Part shown: one piece after another, positions 14,001-26,000 of the stretch
How the letters are laid out: each line of letters opens with the position of its first letter
Numbering within the stretch: position 1 is the first letter of the stretch
Source of the DNA: Phyto melanocephala
Lineage: Eukaryota; Arthropoda; Insecta; Diptera; Rhinophoridae
Direction of reading: 5' to 3'
Assembly: GCA_941918925.1 (NCBI GenBank)
Contig: OW799235.1
Span: 38,710,701-38,774,700 of the forward strand
DNA length: 64,000 nt
Program-made: the position numbers and the translations under genes
The notes under the pieces: model-generated
Database searches by the model: none
What the model saw: only the letters and a program-made list of their open reading frames with translations
Told to the model about the DNA's origin: nothing

Positions 14001-17000
14001 TGTGCTAATATTTTCGAAAAATATTCGCATACATTTTGTGAAAGCAACTAACTATTCGTTATTTCGCTAATATCTATTAACGTACATATATTTATCTATA
14101 TATACTTGTTTATATGTAATTGTATATTGTAAGACTCTATTTAGACCAGGAGAGGTTACTTGCGAAAGTTTTTTTTACTCCATTTCAAACTTGGTTGTAG
14201 CAATTTCTAATTTATCGTTTAGATTGTCATATGTGCTTGTACGAATGTAGGTGTACGAATAAGAAGAACTAAACGAATTTCGAGTACAGTTAAAATTGTA
14301 GTCGTTTGTATTCTTTTTACTCTCAACCAAACAAACGCAAGACTTTCTCTAGCAAACTTGCTTTCCCTAAATCGGATCTAAGTCTGTATGTATGTGTGTA
14401 TGTATGTTTATAAATATCTTAGTACTAATTTTCTTAATTAAACATTTATTTAAAAAAAAAGAAATTGCACAACTAAAAACAAATAAGAAACTAAGTTATA
14501 TTTGATATGTTTGAGCACTTATCTGTTGATTTATGTTTGTATAAACATAACAACATACATATCGATTGTCACTTGTAGAAAGGCGCTGATTCGTACTTTT
14601 TTAAGAAATTTAGTTTTTGGTGATTCAAATACATTTCACACATATACAACTCAACATAATAATTTATTGCAATAATATTAAAAAAAATTGTTTTACAAGC
14701 AATTTTACAAAAGAAGTTACGTTTTTACCTTTTCTTGTAAAGTGACAATTTTATGAGTAAGGGCCTTTTTATTTGCGACTATCGATATGTACTTATTTAT
14801 TTACTCCATATTATTTAAATACTTATACATGTATGCGTGTTGGTTTCGCTTCCTTTACATACGCAAATTTAATAAAAATTATATAAAATTTCGTATGACC
14901 TTTTTTATACCCTTCACACAGTGAAAAAGGGTATATATAGGTTTGTCATTCCGTGTGAAATTTCTACAATTTTCATTTCCGACCCCATAAAGTATATATT
15001 TTCTGAAAGCTTATGAATAGGGGAGTCGATTAAGCTCTGTCAGTCTGTCCGTCTGTCCGTCTGACCGTCTGTCCGTGTGTATGTTAAAATCAACTTTTTG
15101 AAGCCCCCGGACATACGTTGGACCCGGGTAAGGTATTAAAATATCAGAAATATTCGGGAGTAGATCGGTATTGAAAATCAGAAATTTCGGTACATAAATA
15201 ACCGATATATGAGCAAAAACCCACGACCACCTCGATTTTTTTTCACAAAAACAACATTACAACAACAACATACATACATACAAACGTGTATACTGGTTAG
15301 AGAAAACGTGGCATCGAATCCCAGCTGAGCCAAAAAAAATTTTTTTTTAATTTTTTTAAATTTTTTTTTTTTACTTTTTTTTTATTATTATTTTTTTTTA
15401 TGTAATATATTATTTATATTATTATTATTATTTTTTTTTAATTCTTTTTTTTAATTTTTTTTTGTTTTATATATATTATATACATAATAATTTTTTTTTT
15501 TGATTTTTTTTTAAATTTTTTTTTTTTAATTTTTTTTTAAATTTTGTTTTTTTTTTTTTTGTTTTTTTAACATACATACGTGAATTTATAATTTTACATT
15601 GGGATGTTTTTATATATGTATGTTTTTATATGTATGTACGTATTTCATATGGGATGAATGGTGACACAAACTACTGTTATTGCATGACTACACGTTGTGA
15701 AGGGTATATAAAATTCGGCACGGCCGAATATAGCGCTCCTACTTGTTAATATTTCAACTGAAGTTAATTTTCATAACATTTAACTCTTACTTAAACAATT
15801 AAATTTAGCTGCAAATATGACAATTGCATTTTCTTAAACTAGCTGATATTTCATCATCAGCAGTCTTTGTTGGTATGTTAGTATTTGATTTAAATCTATA
15901 ACTTTACTCACAATTTAATGTTAATAGAATTCGAGAAGTATTTATTTATTAAAATTTTTTTATTTTACAAAATTATATTGTATTTTTGTTAATTTTTATT
16001 CATTAATACACATTAATACACATTTCATTTACTTGTTTATGAAGAATTTAAATTTCTAAAAACTAATTTGAGCCAAAATAAAACGTGACAATTTATATAC
16101 AGACATTTTTGAATACTTAAAGTTGAATAACAAATTTAGTAGAACCTAAGGTTAAGCTGTGACCATGTCTATTGCAATAAGTTTGTCTATTTTTTTTTGA
16201 ATTTAACGAAATTCATTGATTGGCAAAGATATTTTGTTTGCCGTGCAGTCAGACTTAAAAAAAGTCTTGAAATTCTTTCAATATCAGTATTTTTTAAACT
16301 TAGCGACTTAGGGTCGTATTCATAAAAAATATTTTAGGTTTGTTGAAGGCTTATTTGACAAATTTCTCTACAACATCTGTCAAATAAGCCTTTAATAAAC
16401 GTAAAATATTTTTTATGAGTACGGCCCTTAAACTCTTAAAAGTATTTCTTTCTGTTCTAATAAATTATAAATTTTATCAATTTAAATCAGTTTGCCGTAA
16501 AGTGTTTTGACTACATTTGAAGTAAGAGATATTACATGAAATCAAATAAATATTTATTATTTTAATAAAATTAATATTCTCTTGATATAATAGTAATTAC
16601 TCTTGTTTAAGCAAATATTTGCCTAATGTGAACAAAGTTTGAAAAGTGAGTATATATTGTTAAATAAATAATTTGCCCCGCATACTTACAGTTGAGGTAT
16701 TTATAATGTCCAAACCAAAATATTAAATTTAATATCTGTGGACAAAAGCAACAACTGCTTAAGTAGACATAAGCTAAAATTATGATATTGGGTATACAAG
16801 TTAATAATGTCGATTTGGACAACATACGGCATAACTATCACATATGGTTTGTTTCAATAATAACAAACAAGGTATTTTGGAGGGTAAACATCTATCATTG
16901 CAATTCAGTATTTGATAGACGCCACAGTGTAAACACAAATTTTTTTCAATCGCTAAAATAAGGTCGAATTTTGTGCCTGTAAAATATTCCTGGCGGAAAG

Positions 17001-20000
17001 TCTTCTTTTACTTGAATAAAACGGCTGCTAAAAGTTATTGATTTTTGGAACAAGATTACCATCGACATGCACCAACTCAAAAAACTTGTGAACGATGGTT
17101 TGCGCAATTTAAAAGTGATGATTTCGACACTGAAGATGAGGAGAGGCCTGGTTAGCCGAAAAAGTTTGAAGATGAAGAACTTAAGGTATTAATCGGCGAA
17201 GATTGTTGTCAAACACAAGAAGAACTTGCATTATCATTAGAGTTACAAAACAAACCATTTCGATGTGTTTAAAAGCATTGGAATTCATTAAAAAGCAAGG
17301 GAATTGGGTTCCATAGGAATTAAAGCCGAAAGAAGTTGAAAGACGATTTCGCATGTATGAAATGATGCTTGAACGTTAGAAAAACATTTTTGCATCGTAT
17401 TGGTACTAATGTTGAAAATGGAATGCAGAACGATAACCCCAAGCGCAAAAAGTTACATCTTGGGCCTAGGCAACCAGCCAAATCAATGCCAAAGACGAAT
17501 ATCAAAGATGGCAAGGAAATATTCTGTATTTGGTGGGATCAGAAGGGTGGCTTGCATAATGAACTGTTGAAGTTGGGCCAGACGATCACAGAAACCATAC
17601 CAAGCGCAATTGATTCGTTTAAAGAGAGTAATTAATGAAAAGCGAGCAGAATATTCGACCAGACATGAAGCCTTGATCTTCCCTCATGACAACGTTCGGC
17701 TACATGTTGGAAGACCGGCCAAAAACTATTTGGAATAAAGTGGCTTATAGGCCTTACTTGGCCCCTTCTGACTAGCATTTGTTTTAACCGATGAGAACGA
17801 TTTAACTGAAATACGTATCACTTCAAAACAGAGTACCAGAAAGGTGAGAAAAAGTAGTGGCTTACGATGGACAATAAAATTAAATAATGCATAAATTATT
17901 TTGTTATTATGGTAAATGCATTTTTCAAGCATAATAATCGACATTATTAACTTGTATATAACACCATTGAAATACCGCAATTTAAAATTAGCCTCAGACA
18001 AGTTTTCACCTCACCTCAGACAACATTACAGGAAGTTGTAACTTAAAACTTTGTGCCTTTATTTTTTTAACGAACAATATCATATGAAATAATTTTTTAG
18101 TTTTAGTTTTAACATTAAATTAAGCTTGATATACGAAAACCAATATGCTCTTTAAATACTAGAGAATGAAAATCCTATAAGTATTTATTTGAAAGGAAAT
18201 TAATTTAAAATTGAAATGACTTTCCTGAAGAACGATAAAAAATATTGCAATCACAGTCAAAATAACCAAACGTTTTAGAATAATAAACATAACAATGAAC
18301 ATCATACACATAATAAAATCTTGCCAACAATTCTGCTCTTGGTAAAATAAAATTTTAAGAAATGGAAAACCAAACACTGCGGGTGTTAGTTTGAAAATAA
18401 TTAGTTGTTCAGTAATTGTGAGTAAATAACAATAAAACAAAATATAAATTCACATAGAATAAGTTTTTGCAAAGCTTAAGATTAATGTCGCTATCATAGC
18501 GACAGGGATTAAGTTTGAGTGAATCCATTATGAGTTAGTGGGCAGGCGGGTGTAAACATTAGATTTTATTAAGTTTGGCAAACAAATTTTGTTGCACTTA
18601 CAGAACTTTCGGTTCCGGAAATGTTTACCATTCCAGCTGCTTCTCTTTGTAATGCGTCTTTTTGTGCACTGGGTGAAGTTGAGCGTGATGATTTCTTACG
18701 TGGTGGTTTAATGGGCATTTGTTCTATGTCGGTGTATCGGCATTCGTCATCAGACTTTGTGTCAGGATTAATGTTCGTTTGTAATTCCTTTTTGCAAATC
18801 AGGGGTGGTGTATTAGTTGACATTGATTGGGTGCGACGCAAATGGGGTTGTTCGGTATTATCATCGTTGATATCACTTTCAATGGTTACAGTTGTAGTTG
18901 TTATTGAAGGTAAAGCGGAAAATGTTGTCACACCACCGGGCTCAGTATAAACGTGTTCGTACATATAACTAGGTGCTTCCTTGTTGGCCACCTCAGCGGG
19001 TTTAGTAACATTTGATTTTCGTTTAATAGATCTAGATCTGAGATTTTGCACAGCCGTTGCAATTATTCCACCTGATGGCTCTTGATAAAAGTGAACTCGT
19101 GTCAGGGGTTCTGAAGAAGTCGGAGTTGCTGGTGTCGGCGTTGCACCCATACTAGTTCCAGCGCTCGAGAGTCCTGCTGCAGCCTTTTCAGACGATAAAG
19201 CAGCATGAAATTCTCGTTCGATTATTTCCTACATTTTTGTACAGTTACTTGGTACACCAAATATAATATTGTCATGATGATACATATTTCTTTTGGTATT
19301 GTATTTGAGTTTTTGTCTATGAAGTATGTTGTATGTTGACGGAAATTGTTGGTTTGATTGTTAGAAAATGAATGCATCATCATGAAAACATGAATAGTTG
19401 GTTATTAGTACATACACAATGGAAAATGTAATTTATTAAAATTGGCAAACGTATAACTGAATGCTACTGACATTTTATTTTAGAATACGGTCATGGTGGA
19501 ATGACTTTTTAAAACAAATAATCGTCACTCGTATTTCGATTATTCATATTACAATATGAAGTTTCTTTAAATTTTTGCATAATTTAATCAATTTGTTCTG
19601 CTTAGCAGTTCAATATCAATGTCTTAAGGAATTGACGATCATATTTTCGTTATATTTGAAATATTTCGGTACATGAACTAAATGCTAAGTTCATACCCAT
19701 ATACAGTATAAGTTATTTCCTAACAATTTTCAATCACTTCTTAAAATTATTCCTCATTGTTTTTACATATTGAGTTGTATCTACATATGTAGGAGCGATT
19801 TATTTTTCATTCCTAAAACGACAAAATCATAACCATTGAAATTTGTCTTTTTACTTGGATTTATTGCGACTATATTTACATATATATATACATACATACA
19901 AAAATAAATATGTATTTTTAATACCACTAGCATGCGTAGTTTAAAAAAGGTATAATAATCGGTTTTGGAAGTTATAAAAGATTAATTGGGAAATAATTCG

Positions 20001-23000
20001 CTTGTTGTTTCATACATATATGTACATACTTGCAAGTATAAACAGAAATTATGGTTCGAATTATAATTTTATATGCACTTAATTGATATTTTTAATAATA
20101 CTTTAGTAAATACAAGAAATTTAAATTGTAAAACCGTTTCCTTATCTCAAAAAAAAAAAAAAAAAATTAAATATGTATATGGTTATCAATGATTTTTTTT
20201 GCTAACGCATTTATTTGAAGCAGAAAATAAAAAAATCTTATAAAGATATATATTTTATTGTAATAAAAACTGTAATTAGAAAAGGGAAAAACAATTAGAG
20301 AAAATATTCTGTAGAGTAGTCTCACACCCTTATTTATAACTTATCTATATACTAGCTACTTCGATGGCACAGATCTTACTTTTGAATATTGAATATTCAA
20401 GTTCTTTTTTAATTACTTAATATTTTTTCGTTTAATTTCTGACAATTGGTTTCTCTGATTCATTTTATTTAGAAAGATATATTTCCTATCTGAACCAAAA
20501 CCAATGCTACTAAGTTTCAAAAATTTAAATTCATAAATTCAAAATATGCAATGACCGTAAAAATAATAAAAGTAAAATTTCATCCTTTGCTATCTATAAT
20601 CTTCAAAGCCAACTTGGATTATTAGTATATATGTACATTCAGAATTCTATGTATACAAAATGTAAAAAAAATTAAAATGGGAAAAAGTAATTTTTTGATC
20701 GTCCATAAAATTAAAAACTGAATATAAGAATCTATGTTCAGAAACGCAAAATTACGAGAAGTACAATAAAACTGGGAAAAGGCACCTTTTTTGTCGCCCA
20801 TATTATTTTCATTCTCAACTTGAATCAATAGTCTCTTATTTCACAATTCTAGCTTCTCGTCTCACATTATATCAATAGTCATTTGTTTTAAAATTCTTGC
20901 TTTATAATTTCACAAATTTTGAAATTCTAGCTATATAACATTAAAAATACAAAAAGAACCATGAAAACACAAAGAGGCACCTGTTCGATCACCAATAACA
21001 TTTTAATTGATTGTCCACAACGGTTTTAGTTTCACCTCGGATCAATAGTTTCTAATATCAAAAATCTAGGTTCATAAACGTAGAAAATACAAAAAGTAAA
21101 AAAAAAAAAACAGAAGAGTACTTTTTCCGTCGCCCATAACCTTTTCATCCTTAGCTCACAATTCTAGCCTCATAAACGTAAAAAATCAAAAAGTACAATA
21201 CAAATTAAAACAAGTAAGAGCACTATATTCGGCTGTGCCGAATCTTTTATACCCATCACCAGTTTTGTGTACACTTAAAGCACAATATTTATTATTTTGT
21301 TAATCGCTATGGAATAATCTCTTTATAATAAAATATGTATCACTTTCTTTGTAGAGGGTGGTTACATTTTTAGGGCCCATGTTAAAGGTGAACTACACCT
21401 AGTCTTTAAATTTGTTTTCTGCTTTTCACTTGACATTTCTCAATCTCAAACTTACTCAATTTGATCCGTAGAAATATACGCAAATGAGCAACGCTTTAAA
21501 GTTATTCAGGTTTTTTATAAAAATGGGCGTTCAAATCAAAATGCATTTTGTGCACTTCTTATTTCTTAAATAATTTGTGCTTTATTTAAAATCAATATCG
21601 GCCCTTAAAATGTAACCACCCTTAATAACTTCGAAATGATAGTAAAATGTTTTCGTAAATTTAGTCCTTTAGTGAACATGGGCGTTAAAGTAGCCGTGCC
21701 AATAAAGTTTCTGCTAGTAAATACAACTAAGATATTTCAATATAGTCATTTATTTTCCCAAAAACTTTGTCAATAGAAAAATTACATGAATTTAAGATAC
21801 TTCGTTATATGGGAGGCAGACGTTAAAGTGAGCGTGTCACCTAAACAACAATTACATTGATTAGAAGGATATATGTAGCAAATTTCATCATCATACCTCA
21901 AATTTTGTCGTTTTTAAGAGCTTTTAAATTTCACTTAAGGTAGATAACGTGAAAAGTGGGCGTTATAGTAGGCGTGTCAAAGTTGTTTTTGCTAATGAGT
22001 ACAACTTAGATGTTTTAATATAGTCCTTTATTATTACAAAATCTTTGTTAATAGAGAAATTATATAAATTTAAGGTAAAACGTTATATGGGATGTGGGCG
22101 TAAAAGTGGGCGTGGCACATTTATTTTCCGTTACAGCAAAGCCTCTCACCAAAGAACAAAGTGTGCAAAATTTCAGAATCGTACATCTAATTTTGTCCGT
22201 TTTATTAGGTTTTAAATTTAAAATATACTGAAAAATACACTGCGCGGTATAAATTTTCGTACATACTTATCCATAACTCCTTTCCTAATGCAATTACGCA
22301 ATTTTTGGGAAGATATATTGTTTTTACTCGAGAAATATATATTCGAAGTTTCATGACTGTACGTTAATGCATTTGGACACAATTCCATTTTATTCGATGT
22401 TTGAAGGACAAGGTTTTTTTGACCTACTCTTGCATTACGAGCTATAACTCACTTCTTAATACTTCGATTTTGCCCAATTTCAATACCAAACAAACCTTGT
22501 CTATAAGAAAGATTCTGGCAAAATTTGAGCCCCCTAGCTTTTTCGGTGCGACCTCTATCGTGCTTTCAACAGACGGACAGACGGACGGACATAGCTAGAT
22601 CGTCATCAAATCAAACCCTGATTCAGAATATATATACTTTATGGGGTCTAAAATGGATATTTCGATGTGTTACAAACGGAATGATAAAATGAATATACCC
22701 CCACCATTTTCTTGGTGGCGGGTATAAAAAAAGTGTTATTTTGTCGCCTATAACATTTTCAGTCTCCCCTCAAATCAGTAGTCACTAATTTTCAAATTCT
22801 ATTTTCATAAACTTTGTAACTACAAAAAGGACTTCAAAATGCGAAAAAGTACCCTTTTTGGTTGTCCATAACATTTTCAGTCTCACCACGGTGGTCACTC
22901 ACTTTTTAAATCTAGATTCATAAAAGTAGAAAATGCAAAAGATATAAATGTGGAAAGTACCCTATATATAATCCAGATAATTCATTATATCACAATTCTA

Positions 23001-26000
23001 GCTTCACGAACGTAGAAAATACAAAAAGTAGGAAAAAATTGCTTAAAAGTACCTTTTCGGTCGACCATAACCTTTTCATTCTTAGCTCAGATAAATAGTA
23101 TGTAATTTCATAATTCTAGCTTTAGATAAAAAGTACATTTTTTAGTTTTCCATATCAATGAATAAATTCCAAGTTTAAAATGATTAAATATTTATCTATT
23201 TAACAATAAAATATTTTAATAAACATGATTGACTGTTACAATATATAAATACAATACACTCTTTTGCTTTAAAATTTTTTAGTTCTAAAAGTACCAAACT
23301 GTTTTCACGAATTTTACCTTTATACCCTGTTATGAATTTGTTTAAATGTTTACTAAATTATATAATTTTTTATGTCTGGTGAATTCTTTTTTAAAAATTT
23401 TATTAAAATTATCCCTTATTTTTTGGAATTATTTGGAATTATACATAACCCTTTTTGGTATCTTTTTCGTACCCCTAAAGGTTTCCAAAAATTTTGCCAT
23501 TGTCCATATTCTATTAGGCGATAATAATTATAAAATTTTGTTATATTGAATAATATAAGAATTTTTTTTTTGTGAAAAGGTACCAATAAGAGGGAAAATT
23601 ATTACCCCTTATATGCGAGTTAGAAACAAGTAAGAGCACTATATTCGGCTGTGCCGAATCTTTCATACCCACCACCAATTTTGTGTACATTTAAAGCACA
23701 ATATTTTTTGTTATTTTGTTAATCGCTATAGAATAATCTCTTTATAATAAAATATGTATCACTTTCTTTGTAGAGGGTGGTTAAATTTTAAGGGCCCATG
23801 TTTAAGGTGAACCACATGTAACCTTCAACTATTTTCTTGTATTTCATTTGACATTTCTCAATCTCAGACTAACTCAATTTGAACCGTGGAAAGATACGCA
23901 ATCGAGCAACGCTTTTAAATATTAAAGATTTTTATAAAAATGGGCGTTAAAATCAAAATTAATTTTGTGCACTTCGTGATTCTTTTGGTCAACATAATCG
24001 TTCGAATTCGACCACAATCGTGAGAATTGTAAAAAATATTTAAATGTCTGCAAAGCAGGTCTGTATGAAATGTGAAAACATCTGTGAATGTCATCTTAGT
24101 TCGTTGAATGGGAAACATTGCTGTTTTTCACGATAACGTGGCAAAAGAGCAAGCAACCTCGACTCATCATCGTGCCCAACAATCGAGCATCAACAGTGTC
24201 ATTGAAAATTTGCACTATCGGATCGTGGTGTGGCGACTAGGTTGAGGGGCCATTTGGCCGATATTTTGTTCCATACATAATTGAAGCATACAAATATTAT
24301 CATTATAAAAATAAATGATAATAATTTCATAATAATTTTATTCAAAATCAACATAGTCCCTTAAAATTAAACCACCCATTATAACTTCGGTATGCTAGTA
24401 AAATGTTTTCGTAAATTTAGTCTTTCAATGAAAGTGGCCGTTTAAATACGCGTGTCAATAAAGTTTCTGCTAATAAACATAACTTAGATATTTCAATATA
24501 GTCCTTTAGTATTCCAAAATCTTTATTCATAGAGAATTTACATGAATTTAAGAGGAAGAAAGTTAAATTTTAAGGGCCACAGGGTGATTTAAAATATACA
24601 TTCTCTGCATTTTTCTAAAACGGGAAATTTATTAGTAAGATTTTGATTTTTAAACTTCTATAACATTTTGCTTTTAAAAGATTTTGAAACGAAATAAGTT
24701 TTGTATAATTTTAAAATTTGTTAGCCATTAGCACATGAAAATAAATTGTTTATAATGTTTAGAGATAATTTTTTTTGACTTAGGTCAAAATTTTCCTAAA
24801 TTCGCATTTTTAATAGAGCATAACTTAAGGAGAACATAAGCATAAGTTGTTAGCATGCCATCTAGTAGTTGCTAGTAGAGTCATCTATCTTATCATCTTT
24901 ATCTTATATTTAGCTACAGTACAATAAATGTCGCAGTGTAAGATGAATAAATGCTAATATATATGACTAATATATTTTTATAAAATTTTAAGGAAAAAAG
25001 TGTGCGTGGCACATCTATTTTCCGTTATAACGAAGACTTTGACCAAAAAGCCATGTTTGCAAAATTTCAGAATTTGAAATATACACTGTGCGGTATAAAT
25101 TTTCGTACATTTTTATCTATAACTCTTTTCCTAATTCATAGATTTAAGCGATTTTCAGGGAAAAATATTCTTTTGACTCGATAAATATAGATTCGAAGTT
25201 TCATGACTACGTTTATGCGTCTGGACACAATTCAAAAGTGAAAGTGGGCGTTATAGTAGGCGTGTGAAAGTTGTTTTTGCTAATGAGTACAACTTAGGTG
25301 TTTCAATATAGTCCTTTATTATTCCAAAATCTTTATTAATAGAGAAATTATATGAATTTTAGGTAAAACGTTATATGGGAGGTGAGCGTAAAAAAGGGCG
25401 TGGCACCTTAATTTTTTGGCATAGTAATGAAATTGCCTAGGGGGATAGACGTAGCAAAATTTATCATCATACCTCTAATTTTAGCGGTTTTATGAGCTTT
25501 TAAATTTCATTAACGGTAGATAACGTGAAAAGTGGGCGTTATAGTAGGCGTGTCAAAGTTATTTTTGCCAATGAGTACAACTTAGGTGTTTCAATATAGT
25601 CCTTTATTATTCCAAAATCTTTATTAATAGAGAAATTATATGAATTTTAGGTAAAACGTTATATGGGAGGTGGGCGTAAAAGTGGGCGTGGCACATTGAT
25701 TTTCCGTTACAAAAAAGCGTCTCACCAAAAACCAAAGTGTGCAAAATTTCAGAGTCGTACATCAAATTTTGTTGCTTTTATGACGTTTTTGTTTTTAAAT
25801 ATACCGAAAAATACACTGTGCGGTATAAATTTTCGTACATTTTGATCGATAACTCCTCTCCTAATGCATAGATTTAGACAATTTTTGGGGGAAAATATTG
25901 CCTTTACCCAGGAAATATATATTCGAAGTTTCATGAGTCTACGTTAATCCGTTTGGACACAATTCCATTTTTTCCGATGTTCGTAGGACACGGTTTTTTC

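Larger units (their letters stand above)
11213..14075. mobile_element. Terminal-inverted-repeat element related to 48412-50130, split by a mini-me
   Basis: The left end AGTGATGTAGCTAATATTAA and the following tttgcgaatgcgaattcgaat...gcagccaatattcgcgaat match the reverse complement of the right end of the 48412-50130 element. The right part at about 13995-14075 (gctaatattttcg...aatattcg...actattcgtta) resembles that element's other end. The right terminus is decayed. A type-1 mini-me (12121-13845) sits inside. Superfamily not assigned. Confidence 0.5.
20500..23160. repeat. Degenerate tandem array (unit about 100-140 bp), interrupted by a mini-me
   Basis: Repeated, diverged units share the order accttttt, gtcgcccataac, ttttcattctcagctcagat, caatagtctctaattt, cacaattctagcttc, ataaacgtagaaaatac, aaaaagta. 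Recognisable starts lie at about 20760, 20980, 21118, 22738, 22850 and 23045. The array is split by the type-1 element at 21210-22730. No coding potential. Confidence 0.7.

Noticed and set aside
15292..15330. A tRNA gene.
   Set aside because: Only D-arm-like and T-arm-like parts, no anticodon arm or acceptor pairing; kept as a tRNA-like block only.
16690..16735. Exon-like block on the minus strand: good acceptor (tttgtccacag), donor GTAAGT, frame ILNLIFWFGHYKYL resembling a membrane segment.
   Set aside because: 46 nt is not a multiple of three and fits no phase between the 0-0 exons; sequence is AT-rich and matches no channel segment.
18487..18503. Perfect palindrome gtcgctatcatagcgac.
   Set aside because: Too short to support an operator or element in a fly intron.
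18621..18950. Plus-strand open frame of 109 codons.
   Set aside because: It is the antisense shadow of the large pHCl-1 loop exon.
22401..22598. Plus-strand frame of 65 codons, repeated at 58699.
   Set aside because: Lies in the 3' part of the type-1 mini-me and recurs with the repeat; the STDGQTDGHS end is the GTCY microsatellite translated.
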